In this document: one piece after another, positions 1 to 8,689 of the stretch
How the letters are laid out: the number at the start of each line of letters is the position of its first letter
Position numbering within the stretch: position 1 is the stretch's first letter
DNA from: Pseudopedobacter saltans DSM 12145
Lineage (GTDB): Bacteria > Bacteroidota > Bacteroidia > Sphingobacteriales > Sphingobacteriaceae
Direction: 5' to 3'
NCBI RefSeq assembly: GCF_000190735.1
Contig: NC_015177.1
Location: 2,232,001-2,296,000 of the forward strand
DNA: 64,000 nt
Made by a program: the position numbers and the translations under genes
Notes under the pieces: generated by a model
Told to the model about the DNA's origin: nothing
The model's database searches: none
The model's input: only the letters and a program-made list of their open reading frames with translations

Positions 1-29
1 TATTATATTCGTGTTGTTAATAGAATAGC

Positions 30-485
30 ATGATAAAAAATATTTTTGAGGCAAATGTGGTACAGGAACTTATCAACCGCATTAGCTCTTTACGCTCGGA
101 TAGTCAACCTTCCTGGGGAAAGATGTCCGTTGCCGAAATGCTGGCACATTGTAATGTTACCTACGAAATGGTTTATGAAGACAAGCATCCGAAACCAAAT
201 GCTTTTAAAAGATTTCTGCTAAAAATGTTTGTTAAGAATATGGTTGTGGGGGAAAAACCTTATAAGCAAAATAGTCCCACTGCTTCGGAATTTATCATTA
301 AAGACAGCAAAAATTTTGAAGAAGAGAAACAAAGGCTGGTCCATTATATCAAAAGAACACAAGAGCTTGGAGAAGCTCATTTCGAGGGTAAAGAATCACA
401 CTCTTTCGGTGTATTAGACACAAAAGAATGGAACAATATGTTTTATAAACACCTGGACCACCACCTCACACAATTTGGTGTATAA
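30..485 (+). CDS. DinB-like DUF1569 family protein
   Basis: A 151-residue soluble protein with no signal peptide. The pattern fits the DUF1569 branch of the DinB/YfiT four-helix superfamily: an early MLAHC motif (about residues 37-41) and a C-terminal KHLDHHLTQF motif (about 139-148) supply the histidines that typically bind a metal in this fold. The internal NMVVGEKPYKQNSPTA stretch is also typical of the subfamily. No specific reaction is known for DUF1569 proteins, so only family membership is claimed. It is a single gene followed by a convergent DUF493 gene 50 bp away. No ribosome-binding site is visible. Confidence 0.8.
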   Translation: MIKNIFEANVVQELINRISSLRSDSQPSWGKMSVAEMLAHCNVTYEMVYEDKHPKPNAFKRFLLKMFVKNMVVGEKPYKQNSPTASEFIIKDSKNFEEEKQRLVHYIKRTQELGEAHFEGKESHSFGVLDTKEWNNMFYKHLDHHLTQFGV

Positions 486-535
486 TTTTAAAGAGGTTGA
501 TATTGTATAAGAATACAAAAAACAACCTCCTTATT

Positions 536-859
536 TTAAAGCATCATGATACCTTCTATCGTTCCGGCTTTTTTGTAGTAAGCCACAACTTCATCTGCAT
601 CTTTAACCTCTTTCAGAATAGTTACGGATACATAACTACCATTTTTTGATTCATTTTTCTGAATGGTATCTTCAGGAAATATTGTCTTTAAATCTTCTAT
701 CCTACCTTCTTGGTTCTTTACAATAAATTTGAAATTGTATTTACCGGGGAAAGCCTGCACCTGTTCCAGTTTCTCTTTGAAAGTAACATAAAAGTCTTTT
801 CCTTTATCTAACCCGTCATCTAAATTCTGAAAATTAATTATCTTATTTTGATCTTCCAT
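536..859 (-). CDS. DUF493 (YbeD-like) family protein
   Basis: A 107-residue cytoplasmic protein of the DUF493/YbeD family, small alpha/beta proteins with an ACT-like fold and no established reaction. Typical features are the FPGKYNFKFIVK segment near residues 37-48, the SKNGSYVSVTI strand near 71-81, and the closing DEVVAYYKKAGTIEGIMML helix-strand. The first 25 residues are an acidic lead-in longer than in the E. coli protein, as is common in Bacteroidota. It converges on the DinB-like gene and is separated by 171 bp from the divergent acetyltransferase. Confidence 0.8.
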   Translation of the reverse strand: MEDQNKIINFQNLDDGLDKGKDFYVTFKEKLEQVQAFPGKYNFKFIVKNQEGRIEDLKTIFPEDTIQKNESKNGSYVSVTILKEVKDADEVVAYYKKAGTIEGIMML

Positions 860-1057
860 ACTAATCCATATTACATTTTTTAAACCATAAAAAACATCAA
901 GTAAGCACCAGGCTCTCTAAGAGCAAACCCGTACTTTCTATGCTTTGCGTTTAATATTTTTTTTAATTTAACAATCAAAAGCTATACCTGTTCTAAAAAT
1001 TGCTAATTTGTCAGTCGTTTCTGTATTTGAATGCGCTTTACAAACTTATCACGTGAC

Positions 1058-1648
1058 ATGACCGAAAAAGAAAAAATGCTTGCTGGCTTGCCGTATAATG
1101 CTCAGGATGAAATATTGATGAAGGAAAGAAGACATGCCAAACGCCTGCTCAGACAGCTTAATATTTCCGAGTATCTGGTTACAAAAACTGCCAAAAGCAT
1201 TATTCGGGAATTGATCCCTAACACGTCCGGGAAATTATACATTGAACCACCATTCCATTGCGATTATGGCTATAACATTTATTGCGGAGAGAATGTCTAT
1301 TTCAATGTTAACTGTGTACTGCTGGATGTTTGTAAGATAGATATTGGTAATAACGTTATGTTTGGTCCTAATGTCCAGATTTATACGGCTACGCATCCAT
1401 TGAATTTTAAAGAAAGATTGGAATACGAATTGGGAAAACCTATCAGCATAGGTAATAATTGCTGGATTGGCGGCAATACAACCATATGTCCCGGTGTAAA
1501 AATCGGTAACCGAAGTGTTATTGGCGCGGGCTCTGTTGTTACCAAAGATATTCCCGAGGATTGTCTCGCGGTAGGTAATCCGGCTAAGGTGATAAAAACG
1601 CTGAATAAATCAGACTTACCTGCTGATATCTACAATAATTTGCTTTGA
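1058..1648 (+). CDS. maa: Maltose/galactoside O-acetyltransferase family protein
   Basis: A cytoplasmic acetyl-CoA-dependent O-acetyltransferase of the Maa/NodL/LacA group. Residues 1-50 form the helical maltose-acetyltransferase domain (start MTEKEKMLAGLPYNAQDE). The rest is a left-handed beta helix of hexapeptide repeats (for example IDIGNNVMFGPNVQI and ISIGNNCWIGGNTTICPG), ending in the usual AVGNPAKVIK. The TATHPL motif carries the catalytic histidine. I chose the ATG at 1058 because family members start at this point; an in-frame ATG at 1031 would add nine residues. The 3' end overlaps the convergent TPR gene by 33 bp. The true acceptor sugar cannot be read from sequence. Confidence 0.85.
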   Translation: MTEKEKMLAGLPYNAQDEILMKERRHAKRLLRQLNISEYLVTKTAKSIIRELIPNTSGKLYIEPPFHCDYGYNIYCGENVYFNVNCVLLDVCKIDIGNNVMFGPNVQIYTATHPLNFKERLEYELGKPISIGNNCWIGGNTTICPGVKIGNRSVIGAGSVVTKDIPEDCLAVGNPAKVIKTLNKSDLPADIYNNLL

Positions 1649-2230
1649 TCGCTCTATCTGATTCAGGATATCCTTTCTGCCAGAATTTTCATTAAGAACT
1701 TTCTTAAAGTCTGCTATGGAAGAATTTGCTGCAGAGATTACCGCATTTTTATTGTAAACTCCGTTTATTTTTTGGCTTTTATAAATTCCATATTCCTGAT
1801 AGGCCAATCCCCTGTTCTGATAAAATTTCATATCGGCAGGAGTTAAGGATATTCCCGTAGTAAAATCCTTAATTGCGCCTAATAACAATGGTTCTTTATC
1901 ACTTGAATTTAGATCCTTTATCTGTTGGCAGAGATTCATCTTAGCCTTTCCTCGGTAATAGTAAGCGATAGATTCATCCGGCTTAAAGGAAATAAGCTTA
2001 TCGAAAGCGCTGATAGATTTCCTGTAATTATTGGCATGGTAGGCCGAATATCCCATAAGGTAAAGCACATTCATGTTAGAATTGTCAGCCGAATAAGCTT
2101 TTTCGAAATAATTTGCAGCACTACTGAAATCACCATTCATCATCGATCTTTGTCCAAGACGTTCAAATGGTTCCTGCGCCAACATGCTTATGGGCAGTAA
2201 AACGTTAAAAAAAATTAATAATCTTCTCAT
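1616..2230 (-). CDS. Secreted tetratricopeptide-repeat protein
   Basis: A 204-residue protein with an N-terminal signal peptide (MRRLLIFFNVLLPISMLAQ, cleavage likely after AQ), so periplasmic or envelope-attached. At least three TPR-like helix pairs are visible between residues 25 and 185, such as GDFSSAANYFEKAYSADNSN and YRKSISAFDKLISFKPDES. TPRs act as protein-binding scaffolds; no partner or function can be assigned. Its last 33 bp overlap the end of the acetyltransferase gene on the other strand. Upstream lies a 266 bp AT-rich gap shared with lon. Confidence 0.7.
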   Translation of the reverse strand: MRRLLIFFNVLLPISMLAQEPFERLGQRSMMNGDFSSAANYFEKAYSADNSNMNVLYLMGYSAYHANNYRKSISAFDKLISFKPDESIAYYYRGKAKMNLCQQIKDLNSSDKEPLLLGAIKDFTTGISLTPADMKFYQNRGLAYQEYGIYKSQKINGVYNKNAVISAANSSIADFKKVLNENSGRKDILNQIERSKQIIVDISR

Positions 2231-2496
2231 TCCTTTCAGGGTTCCCCCTTCACAATTTACTTTTTTTGTCGTAGAATTTTATTTAGTAACGTTATATGAC
2301 GATAAATATTTTCACAGCCATTACTTCATGACTAAATTACATGAATAAACCGTATTTATAACCGAAAAATCAGAGAATAGCTTAATTTAGACTGATATTT
2401 ATTATTGGCATAACTGTTGGACTTTATAAGTCTTCCAACATAAAGGTTATTTTTCTACGTTACAATCTGACAAATTGGCGTTCAAACAAATTTAAT

Positions 2497-4965
2497 ATGA
2501 GCAAATTCGATAATTTCGATTTTAACCAAGCATTACCATTGATTACTGAAGATACAGAATTTTTCCCTCTGATATCACAAGAGGACGAGGAGGAAATGAA
2601 TAACGAACAAACGCCTGAGGTATTACCTATATTACCACTTAGAAATACGGTATTATTCCCCGGTGTAGTTATTCCTATCACTATTGGCAGGGATAAATCT
2701 ATAAAACTGATAAAAGACGCTTACAAAGGCGATAAAACCATTGGTGTTGTGGCCCAAAGAGATGTAAGCATCGAGGATCCTCAATTCAGCGATCTCAATA
2801 CTATCGGAACAGTTGCCGTCATCATCAAGATGTTGCAAATGCCGGATGGCAACACAACAGTTATTATACAAGGTAAAAACAGATTTCAATTGCAGGAAGA
2901 ACTGCAGGAGGAACCTTATTTCAAAGCCGCTGTCACTAAATTTGAAGAGGTTAGACCAAAACTGGATAAAGAGTTTAAAGCAATGGTTTCTTCTGTTAAG
3001 GAAATGGCCATGCAAATTATCCAATACTCTCCAAACATCCCATCGGAAGCAGGAATAGCGATCAAAAACATAGAAAGCACTCCTTTTCTGATCAATTTTA
3101 TTTCTTCGAACATGAATGGTACTGTTTCGGAGAAACAAAAAATGCTTGAAGTTGCCAACCTGAGGACGAGAGCCGAAATGGTTTTAGAGCACCTTACGCT
3201 CGAACTACAAATGCTTGAACTTAAAAACCAGATACAAAATAAGGTTAAAGTGGATCTGGATAAGCAACAGAGAGATTATTTCTTAAACCAGCAGCTAAAA
3301 ACCATACAGGAAGAATTAGGTGGGAACTCTCCTGATATGGAGATCGAAAATCTTCGTGCCAGAGCGATGAAAAAGCTTTGGAGCAAAGACACCGCAAGCC
3401 ACTTTAGCAAAGAACTGGATAAACTGGCCAGGATGAACCCGGCGGCGGCGGATTATTCTGTACAGATAAACTACCTGGAAGTTTTATTGGATTTACCGTG
3501 GAACTTTTCTACCAAAGATAACTTCGATTTAAAAAGAGCACAAAAAATACTGGATAAAGACCATTACGGGCTTGAAAAAGTTAAGAAACGTATTATAGAA
3601 TATCTGGCTGTTTTAAAGCTAAAACATAACATGAAAGCGCCTATTTTATGTCTCGTTGGCCCTCCTGGGGTTGGTAAGACTTCGTTGGGTAAATCTATAG
3701 CCAAGGCTTTAGGCAGAAAATATGTGCGTATGGCTTTGGGCGGTGTAAGAGACGAAGCGGAAATCAGAGGACATAGAAAAACCTATATTGGTGCTATGCC
3801 GGGAAGAGTAATCCAATCTATTAAAAAAGCGGGAAGTGCTAATCCGGTATTTGTTTTGGATGAGATTGATAAAGTTGGGAACGACCACAGAGGCGATCCT
3901 TCGTCTGCGCTTTTAGAGGTTTTAGATCCCGAACAAAACAATGCTTTTAACGATCATTTCCTGGAACTGGATTACGACCTTTCTAATGTAATGTTTATTG
4001 CAACCGCCAACTCGCTAAGTTCTATTCAACCTGCATTATTAGACAGGATGGAAATTATAGAAGTTAATGGCTATACAATAGAAGAAAAAATAGAGATTGC
4101 CAGGAAACACTTGCTTCCTAAACAAAAAGAACTTCATGGTTTGAAATCTAAAGATGTTAATCTGAAGAATTCGGTTATCGAGAAGATTATTGAAGATTAT
4201 ACGAGAGAATCAGGCGTCCGCGGTTTAGAGAAAAAGATTGGTGCAGTTGTAAGAGGTGCGGCTACTAAAATAGCCATGGAGGAAGAATATAACATCAACT
4301 TTGGTCCTCAGGAAGTGGAGAATATTTTAGGTGCGCCTATCTATGACAAAGATCTTTACGAAGGTAATGAATTTGCAGGCGTTGTGACAGGTCTGGCCTG
4401 GACTCAGGTGGGAGGTGATATTTTATTTATCGAAGCCAGCTTAAGTCCCGGAAAAGGCAAGATGTCACTTACAGGTAATCTGGGAGACGTCATGAAAGAA
4501 TCTGCCAGCATCGCTATGGCTTATATCAGAGCACATGCAGAGGAGTTTGGTATTGATTACAAAATATTCGACCAATGGGACGTACATATCCACGTACCAG
4601 CCGGAGCAACACCTAAAGATGGTCCTTCTGCAGGTATCACTATGCTAACTGCATTAACATCTGCATTTACCCAAAGAATGGTTAAACCTCATTTGGCCAT
4701 GACCGGAGAAATCACCTTAAGAGGAAAAGTTCTGCCTGTAGGTGGTATTCAGGAGAAAATATTGGCCGCAAAAAGAGCTAATATCAAAGATGTGATACTG
4801 TGTAAGTCTAATAAAAAAGATATTCTGGAAATTAAGGAAAGTTATATCAAAGACTTAAATTTCCATTATGTTAGCGAGATGAGTGAGGTAATTAAACTTG
4901 CTTTAATGGATAAAAAAGTTAAAAAACCACTGGATTTAACATATAAAAAAGCATCGGAAGATTAA
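2497..4965 (+). CDS. lon: ATP-dependent protease Lon
   Basis: An 822-residue cytoplasmic AAA+ serine protease that degrades misfolded and regulatory proteins. In order: an N-terminal substrate-binding LON domain (about 42-235, starting LPILPLRNTVLFPGVVIP), a coiled linker, an AAA+ module with Walker A GPPGVGKTS near residue 388 and Walker B VFVLDEIDK, then the C-terminal Lon protease domain. The catalytic dyad is visible as Ser711 in DGPSAG and Lys754 in VGGIQEKILAAKRA. Length and domain order are normal for bacterial LonA. It stands alone, followed by a short inverted-repeat element. No SD site is present. Confidence 0.98.
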   Translation: MSKFDNFDFNQALPLITEDTEFFPLISQEDEEEMNNEQTPEVLPILPLRNTVLFPGVVIPITIGRDKSIKLIKDAYKGDKTIGVVAQRDVSIEDPQFSDLNTIGTVAVIIKMLQMPDGNTTVIIQGKNRFQLQEELQEEPYFKAAVTKFEEVRPKLDKEFKAMVSSVKEMAMQIIQYSPNIPSEAGIAIKNIESTPFLINFISSNMNGTVSEKQKMLEVANLRTRAEMVLEHLTLELQMLELKNQIQNKVKVDLDKQQRDYFLNQQLKTIQEELGGNSPDMEIENLRARAMKKLWSKDTASHFSKELDKLARMNPAAADYSVQINYLEVLLDLPWNFSTKDNFDLKRAQKILDKDHYGLEKVKKRIIEYLAVLKLKHNMKAPILCLVGPPGVGKTSLGKSIAKALGRKYVRMALGGVRDEAEIRGHRKTYIGAMPGRVIQSIKKAGSANPVFVLDEIDKVGNDHRGDPSSALLEVLDPEQNNAFNDHFLELDYDLSNVMFIATANSLSSIQPALLDRMEIIEVNGYTIEEKIEIARKHLLPKQKELHGLKSKDVNLKNSVIEKIIEDYTRESGVRGLEKKIGAVVRGAATKIAMEEEYNINFGPQEVENILGAPIYDKDLYEGNEFAGVVTGLAWTQVGGDILFIEASLSPGKGKMSLTGNLGDVMKESASIAMAYIRAHAEEFGIDYKIFDQWDVHIHVPAGATPKDGPSAGITMLTALTSAFTQRMVKPHLAMTGEITLRGKVLPVGGIQEKILAAKRANIKDVILCKSNKKDILEIKESYIKDLNFHYVSEMSEVIKLALMDKKVKKPLDLTYKKASED

Positions 4966-4975
4966 TAATCTTCTG

Positions 4976-5102
4976 AAAGAGGCTGTTCGAAAAACAAAAA
5001 CATTGTCTATTTCAACGATTTTCAGGAAAGTCCCTCCGATTCATCAGTAGGATTTTCTTCACTAAATAGATAGGATAGGGATAATTTTCGGCACAGCCTC
5101 TT
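4976..5102. repeat. MITE-like inverted-repeat element downstream of lon
   Basis: A 127 bp segment bounded by near-perfect inverted ends: AAGAGGCTGTTCGAAAA begins at 4977 and its complement, with one base inserted, ends at 5102 (TTTTCGGCACAGCCTCTT). The interior has no convincing coding frame. Short intergenic elements ending in AAAGAGGCTGT-type termini are, from general knowledge, frequent in Bacteroidota. The same arms could fold in RNA and help end lon transcription, but there is no T run directly behind the right arm. Confidence 0.5.
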
Positions 5103-5369
5103 GTCTTTTATCCCTAATTTGGATGTTGTTAACGATCTTACATCATAAATACACCACAAACCGCATTAAAAAATATCACACACGGTTTATTAAATCTATG
5201 ACAAAGACTTTCCTTAAGTGAAGTCTCCTATAGCGATAAGGTTTGTGAATTTCCATGAGAATTTATGTACTTTTCTTTTAAATTGGCTACTAATGATCGT
5301 TCTTTTTTATTAAGTAGTTTTTTATAGCTAATTTAACTCCGTAAATATTGATTTTAAAAACCTAATACT
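5103..5369. other. Gene-free gap between the lon-side repeat and uspA
   Basis: Together with the repeat element this makes a 404 bp gap without a gene. I see only AT-rich sequence here: no open frame with coding character, no tRNA-like fold and no clear promoter box. The regulatory region of the uspA-like gene must lie in it. Confidence 0.6.
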
Positions 5370-6200
5370 ATGAAAATACTAGTAGCGACGGATTACTCAG
5401 AAAATTCCAAATCTGCAATAGAATTTGCTATCCAGCTTGCCGATCAAAACACAGATATTGTACTTACTTTTTTTCACTCGTTACATGTGGGCCATCCGTA
5501 TGAACTTAATGATGAAGACTTTGCTATTTTGGAAAAAAACAAGGAGTTAGAAGACGGTCAGGTATTAAAAAGTTTTATAGAAGGCATTTATGCTAAACTG
5601 AATGTTACTCCTCAGAAATACGATTGTATCATTAAAGAATCTGTTGTGCCGCATGGCAACATCATTAATTATGCAGAGAAAGATAACTTCGATTATATCT
5701 GCGTTGGAGCAAGAGGGGCTTCTAAAATGGAAAAATATCTGGGTACCAACACGCTGAATATTATTAACAAAACAACTATCCCTGTATTTGCAATTCCATC
5801 AAGCTATCAGTTTAAAAAAATTGATAATGTAATTTATGCTTCTGATTTTACAGATTTAAAACCTGAATTGGAAAAGGTTTTAGATTTCACTTCAAAATTA
5901 GATGCTAAAACCGAATTACTTCATTTTGCATTTCCTTCCGAGACCGAACAAAGAGAACACATGGCTTCTGATTTACAAAAGCAGTATGATGATCAGAAGG
6001 TTAAATTCACAGTTATCCCTAATAATGCGCTTAAACCCGTTATAAACAATATTAAAGCTTATGTTGCAGAACATAATCCTTCTTTGCTTATTATGTTTAC
6101 GGTTCAAAATAAGTCTTTTTTCGAACGCTTTTTATTTGCCGGAAATACAGAATCTATTGTATTAAAAGCAACCGTACCTCTATTGGTTTATAAAAAATAA
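5370..6200 (+). CDS. Tandem-domain universal stress protein
   Basis: A 276-residue cytoplasmic protein made of two UspA domains in tandem (about 1-147 and 150-276). Each has the Rossmann-like pattern, with MKILVATDYSENS opening the first and NVIYASDFTDLKP the second. The usual ATP-binding signature is irregular: the first domain has GARGASKMEKYLGT, one residue short between the second and third glycines, and the second has lost the glycines (VQNKSFFERFLFAGNTES). It may therefore not bind ATP in the canonical way. It is transcribed alone and ends in a hairpin terminator. Confidence 0.9.
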   Translation: MKILVATDYSENSKSAIEFAIQLADQNTDIVLTFFHSLHVGHPYELNDEDFAILEKNKELEDGQVLKSFIEGIYAKLNVTPQKYDCIIKESVVPHGNIINYAEKDNFDYICVGARGASKMEKYLGTNTLNIINKTTIPVFAIPSSYQFKKIDNVIYASDFTDLKPELEKVLDFTSKLDAKTELLHFAFPSETEQREHMASDLQKQYDDQKVKFTVIPNNALKPVINNIKAYVAEHNPSLLIMFTVQNKSFFERFLFAGNTESIVLKATVPLLVYKK

Positions 6201-6211
6201 TTTTCAGGAAG

Positions 6212-6241
6212 ATCCTGCTATACCAAAAAGCAGGATTTTCT
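6212..6241 (+). terminator. Rho-independent terminator after uspA-like gene
   Basis: Stem ATCCTGCT (6212-6219) pairs with AGCAGGAT (6229-6236), with a 9-nt loop, followed by TTTTC. It lies 11 bp after the stop codon and 13 bp before the next start, separating the two genes transcriptionally. Confidence 0.7.
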
Positions 6242-6253
6242 GTTTTAGTCCTT

Positions 6254-7225
6254 ATGTATCCTTATAAAGCTCTTTTATTCATACTCTTGTTATTCAGCTT
6301 AGATTATTCATCCGTCTATAGTCAGAATAGCTCCTATCGTTCCGAATTTGGCTTTATAAGTGACAATGATGCTTATTTGGCTACCGGACAAGACAGGTAT
6401 TACACTAACGGACTGTTTTTGAATTTAAGACATGCAGTATCGCCGGCCCGTATAAGGAGTGATAAAGTATTTAAAAATATCTGGGAATTTAATGTCGCCC
6501 AGCAAATGTATAATCCAAAGTCTGGCTATGCTCCCACTCAACGATATGTTGACAGGCCTTTTGCAGGCTATCTATTTGGATCCTATGCCAGGCATTGGCT
6601 TTTTAAAAATGAAAATTCAATTAGGGCCGAGATTCAAATTGGTACAATAGGACAACATTCTTTAGCTGATAAAGGGCAGGAATTTTATCACCATGCATTT
6701 GGCTTCTACAATATCGACGGCTGGCAATATCAAATCGAAAACGAAATTGGCATAAATACCAAAGTTTCTTACTTACTGAAACTTACAGAAAGCAAAAATA
6801 AAAAGTTAGACCTAAGCCTACCATTTAGTGCACATTTGGGTAATTATTTTTCCGGATTAGATATGTCTGCTCTGTTCCGAATGGGCAAGATAAATCCGTT
6901 AAACAATTCGGTAGCAACCAATAGCAGCATTGGAAACGAAGGAAAGTACAAAGGCGAATTCTATTTCTTTTTAAAACCAAGGTTAAACTGGGTAGCTTAT
7001 AATGCGACAATATCGGGATCTATGTTTAATCCGAAAAGCGACAATGAAATTACTTTTGACAGCCGGCCTTTAGTATTCGCTCAGGAAGCTGGACTGGCTT
7101 ATGCAAAAGAACGCTGGAACCTGGGCTTCTCCCTCACTTTTAAAACAAAAGAAATAGAAAGCAGCGCCAAAGCACATCAATACGGTAGTGTTCGGGTGGC
7201 TTATAAATTTGGCAAAAATCTTTAG
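6254..7225 (+). CDS. LpxR-like lipid A 3'-O-deacylase family outer-membrane protein
   Basis: A 323-residue protein with a signal peptide (about residues 1-23, ending in SVYSQ) and a beta-barrel pattern of alternating residues ending in RVAYKFGKNL. The segment SDNDAYLATGQDRYYTNGL matches the conserved N-terminal region of the DUF2219/LpxR family, and GWQYQIENEIGIN its second conserved block. Characterised LpxR enzymes are calcium-dependent outer-membrane hydrolases that remove a 3'-linked acyl group from lipid A. Whether this protein is active cannot be decided here. It starts 53 bp after the uspA-like gene, beyond a terminator. Confidence 0.8.
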   Translation: MYPYKALLFILLLFSLDYSSVYSQNSSYRSEFGFISDNDAYLATGQDRYYTNGLFLNLRHAVSPARIRSDKVFKNIWEFNVAQQMYNPKSGYAPTQRYVDRPFAGYLFGSYARHWLFKNENSIRAEIQIGTIGQHSLADKGQEFYHHAFGFYNIDGWQYQIENEIGINTKVSYLLKLTESKNKKLDLSLPFSAHLGNYFSGLDMSALFRMGKINPLNNSVATNSSIGNEGKYKGEFYFFLKPRLNWVAYNATISGSMFNPKSDNEITFDSRPLVFAQEAGLAYAKERWNLGFSLTFKTKEIESSAKAHQYGSVRVAYKFGKNL

Positions 7226-7463
7226 GTTTTAGCTAAGATATAGAAAGTGGAGACTGACGATGGCAGTTTAAAGTTTGATAGATTACCCACAAAGTGCATA
7301 GATCGGAATGCATCCTGATCAGTATAAATATTAAAGACTTCCCTATGGCATCCCTTTGGGAAACAACCAACTAAAAACTTTGAGAACTTAGCTTCATCTT
7401 CTGTTTTTAAATAACCTAACTAAAAAATAACATTCCAAAATAAAGAGAAGCGCCTTTTATTGA

Positions 7464-7471
7464 TATCTTTG
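7464..7471 (+). promoter_or_regulatory. Bacteroidota -7 promoter box before cmk
   Basis: TATCTTTG is an exact TAnnTTTG box. Only seven bases separate it from the cmk ATG at 7479, so transcription should start at or next to the start codon. No clear -33 TTG/TTTG is found at the expected distance. Confidence 0.5.
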
Positions 7472-7478
7472 CGGTCTC

Positions 7479-8159
7479 ATGAATAAAAATATTGTTGTTG
7501 CCATAGACGGTTATTCGTCATGCGGAAAAAGCACTTTAGCAAAGGCCCTAGCTAAACAGCTTCATTTCATTTATGTAGATAGTGGGGCCATGTACAGAGC
7601 TGTAACTTTATATTTTCTAAGAAATCATATCGACCTTCAGAATGAAGACCAGGTAAAAAAAGCACTGGACGAAATCGATCTTAATTTTCATGCTAAAGAC
7701 TACAATACACATATTCTGCTAAACGGAGAAGATGTTTCAGAAGAAATCAGGCAAATGCATATTTCTGAAAATGTAAGTGCAATATCGGCTATTAAACAAG
7801 TGAGAACTGCCATGGTAAAACAGCAACAGAAAATGGGTCGTTCTAAAAACATCGTTATGGACGGCAGAGATATTGGCACTACTGTTTTCCCGCATGCGCA
7901 GGTTAAACTTTTCATGACGGCAGATCCTAAAATAAGAGCTGAAAGACGATACAAGGAACTTATTGCCAAGGGGGAAAATGTCACATTGGAAGAAATTTTC
8001 GAGAATCTCGCTCACCGCGATTACCTGGATACTACCAGAGAAGAAAGCCCCTTAACCAGAGCCGAAGACGCTATTATTCTGGATAACACAAAACTTACTG
8101 AAGAAGATCAATTAAACTTCGCCCTTGACAGGGTTACCCCTTTTCTAAAATTAGCATAG
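7479..8159 (+). CDS. cmk: Cytidylate kinase
   Basis: A 226-residue cytoplasmic nucleoside monophosphate kinase converting CMP/dCMP to the diphosphates with ATP. The P-loop GYSSCGKST is at residues 11-19, followed by the YVDSGAMYRAVTLYF block. The NMP-binding insert of bacterial Cmk is present (NVSAISAIKQVRTAMVKQQ), as is the MDGRDIGTTVFPHA motif and the lid arginines in RAERRYKEL. Length is standard. The gene has its own promoter box immediately upstream and ends at a hairpin facing a small convergent gene. rpsA lies about 530 bp downstream, an often conserved neighbour. Confidence 0.97.
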   Translation: MNKNIVVAIDGYSSCGKSTLAKALAKQLHFIYVDSGAMYRAVTLYFLRNHIDLQNEDQVKKALDEIDLNFHAKDYNTHILLNGEDVSEEIRQMHISENVSAISAIKQVRTAMVKQQQKMGRSKNIVMDGRDIGTTVFPHAQVKLFMTADPKIRAERRYKELIAKGENVTLEEIFENLAHRDYLDTTREESPLTRAEDAIILDNTKLTEEDQLNFALDRVTPFLKLA

Positions 8160-8168
8160 ACAAAGCTA

Positions 8169-8208
8169 AAAGCTACATTTATAATTGGAGACTTATAGAT
8201 GTAGCTTT
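8169..8208. terminator. Hairpin between convergent cmk and small gene
   Basis: A 10-bp perfect stem, AAAGCTACAT (8169-8178) with ATGTAGCTTT (8199-8208), lies between two convergent genes and could stop transcription from both sides. The tail lacks a long T run on either strand, so this is a moderate call. Confidence 0.4.
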
Positions 8209-8228
8209 ATAAATGATTTCAAAGTTAT

Positions 8229-8456
8229 TTATTCTGGGTCTTTCTCCTCATTATGCTGGTCGTATTGCTGTTCGTCCTGAGGAAGATCAATGGTATTTGT
8301 TATTTTATGTTCGGCTTTCTTTCTAAAATCGTCCATTGAATATTGCTTTTTCTCAGGATTGGGATGTTTAAGTGTTTTCTTCGAATCGAATTCTTTTTCT
8401 GCAGCAATCTCATCCTGATTAGCCTCCTTTATTTTCTTTTCATTTTGATTTTTCAT
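8229..8456 (-). CDS. Small charged hypothetical protein
   Basis: A 75-residue, highly hydrophilic protein rich in Lys, Glu, Gln and Asp, with no cysteine, tryptophan, signal peptide or membrane segment. It is probably unstructured. I recognise no family. It is supported by an ATG start, a full frame bounded by a hairpin at the 3' end, and placement in a space where nothing else is coded. The composition resembles small stress-associated proteins of soil Bacteroidota, but that is only an impression. Confidence 0.5.
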   Translation of the reverse strand: MKNQNEKKIKEANQDEIAAEKEFDSKKTLKHPNPEKKQYSMDDFRKKAEHKITNTIDLPQDEQQYDQHNEEKDPE

Positions 8457-8643
8457 AGCAAGACACTTTATCTATCTATTATTAGCATATATAATGCCGA
8501 TTGCTTAGCTATATAAAAGTAAATGGCCTAAAATGATTATATGCGACTATATTGCCTTTTAAAATAAAATAAACGCATTCTGTAAAAAATGCAAAATGCT
8601 CAAAATCAATCAAATTTATTTTCTAATTCCAAATATATATTAG

Positions 8644-8651
8644 TACCTTTG
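8644..8651 (+). promoter_or_regulatory. Bacteroidota -7 promoter box before rpsA
   Basis: TACCTTTG is an exact TAnnTTTG box, 38 bp before the rpsA start. It would give a leader of about 30-35 nt that contains the hairpin and the AGGAG site described next. Confidence 0.5.
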
Positions 8652-8654
8652 CCA

Positions 8655-8677
8655 TCCCCAAAGCGGGGAAAAAGGAG
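8655..8677 (+). promoter_or_regulatory. rpsA leader hairpin and Shine-Dalgarno-like site
   Basis: The leader holds a small GC hairpin, TCCCC (8655-8659) with GGGGA (8665-8669) around loop AAAGC. It is followed by AGGAG at 8673-8677, 12 nt before the ATG. SD sites are rare in this phylum and in this window, so a purine-rich SD-like site in front of the S1 gene may be a control point. No direct evidence of regulation exists here. Confidence 0.35.
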
Positions 8678-8689
8678 ATAAATTATTTA

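Noticed and set aside
2653-3158. Minus-strand frames inside lon
   Set aside because: They are antisense to the strongly supported lon gene; such frames arise by chance from its codon use.
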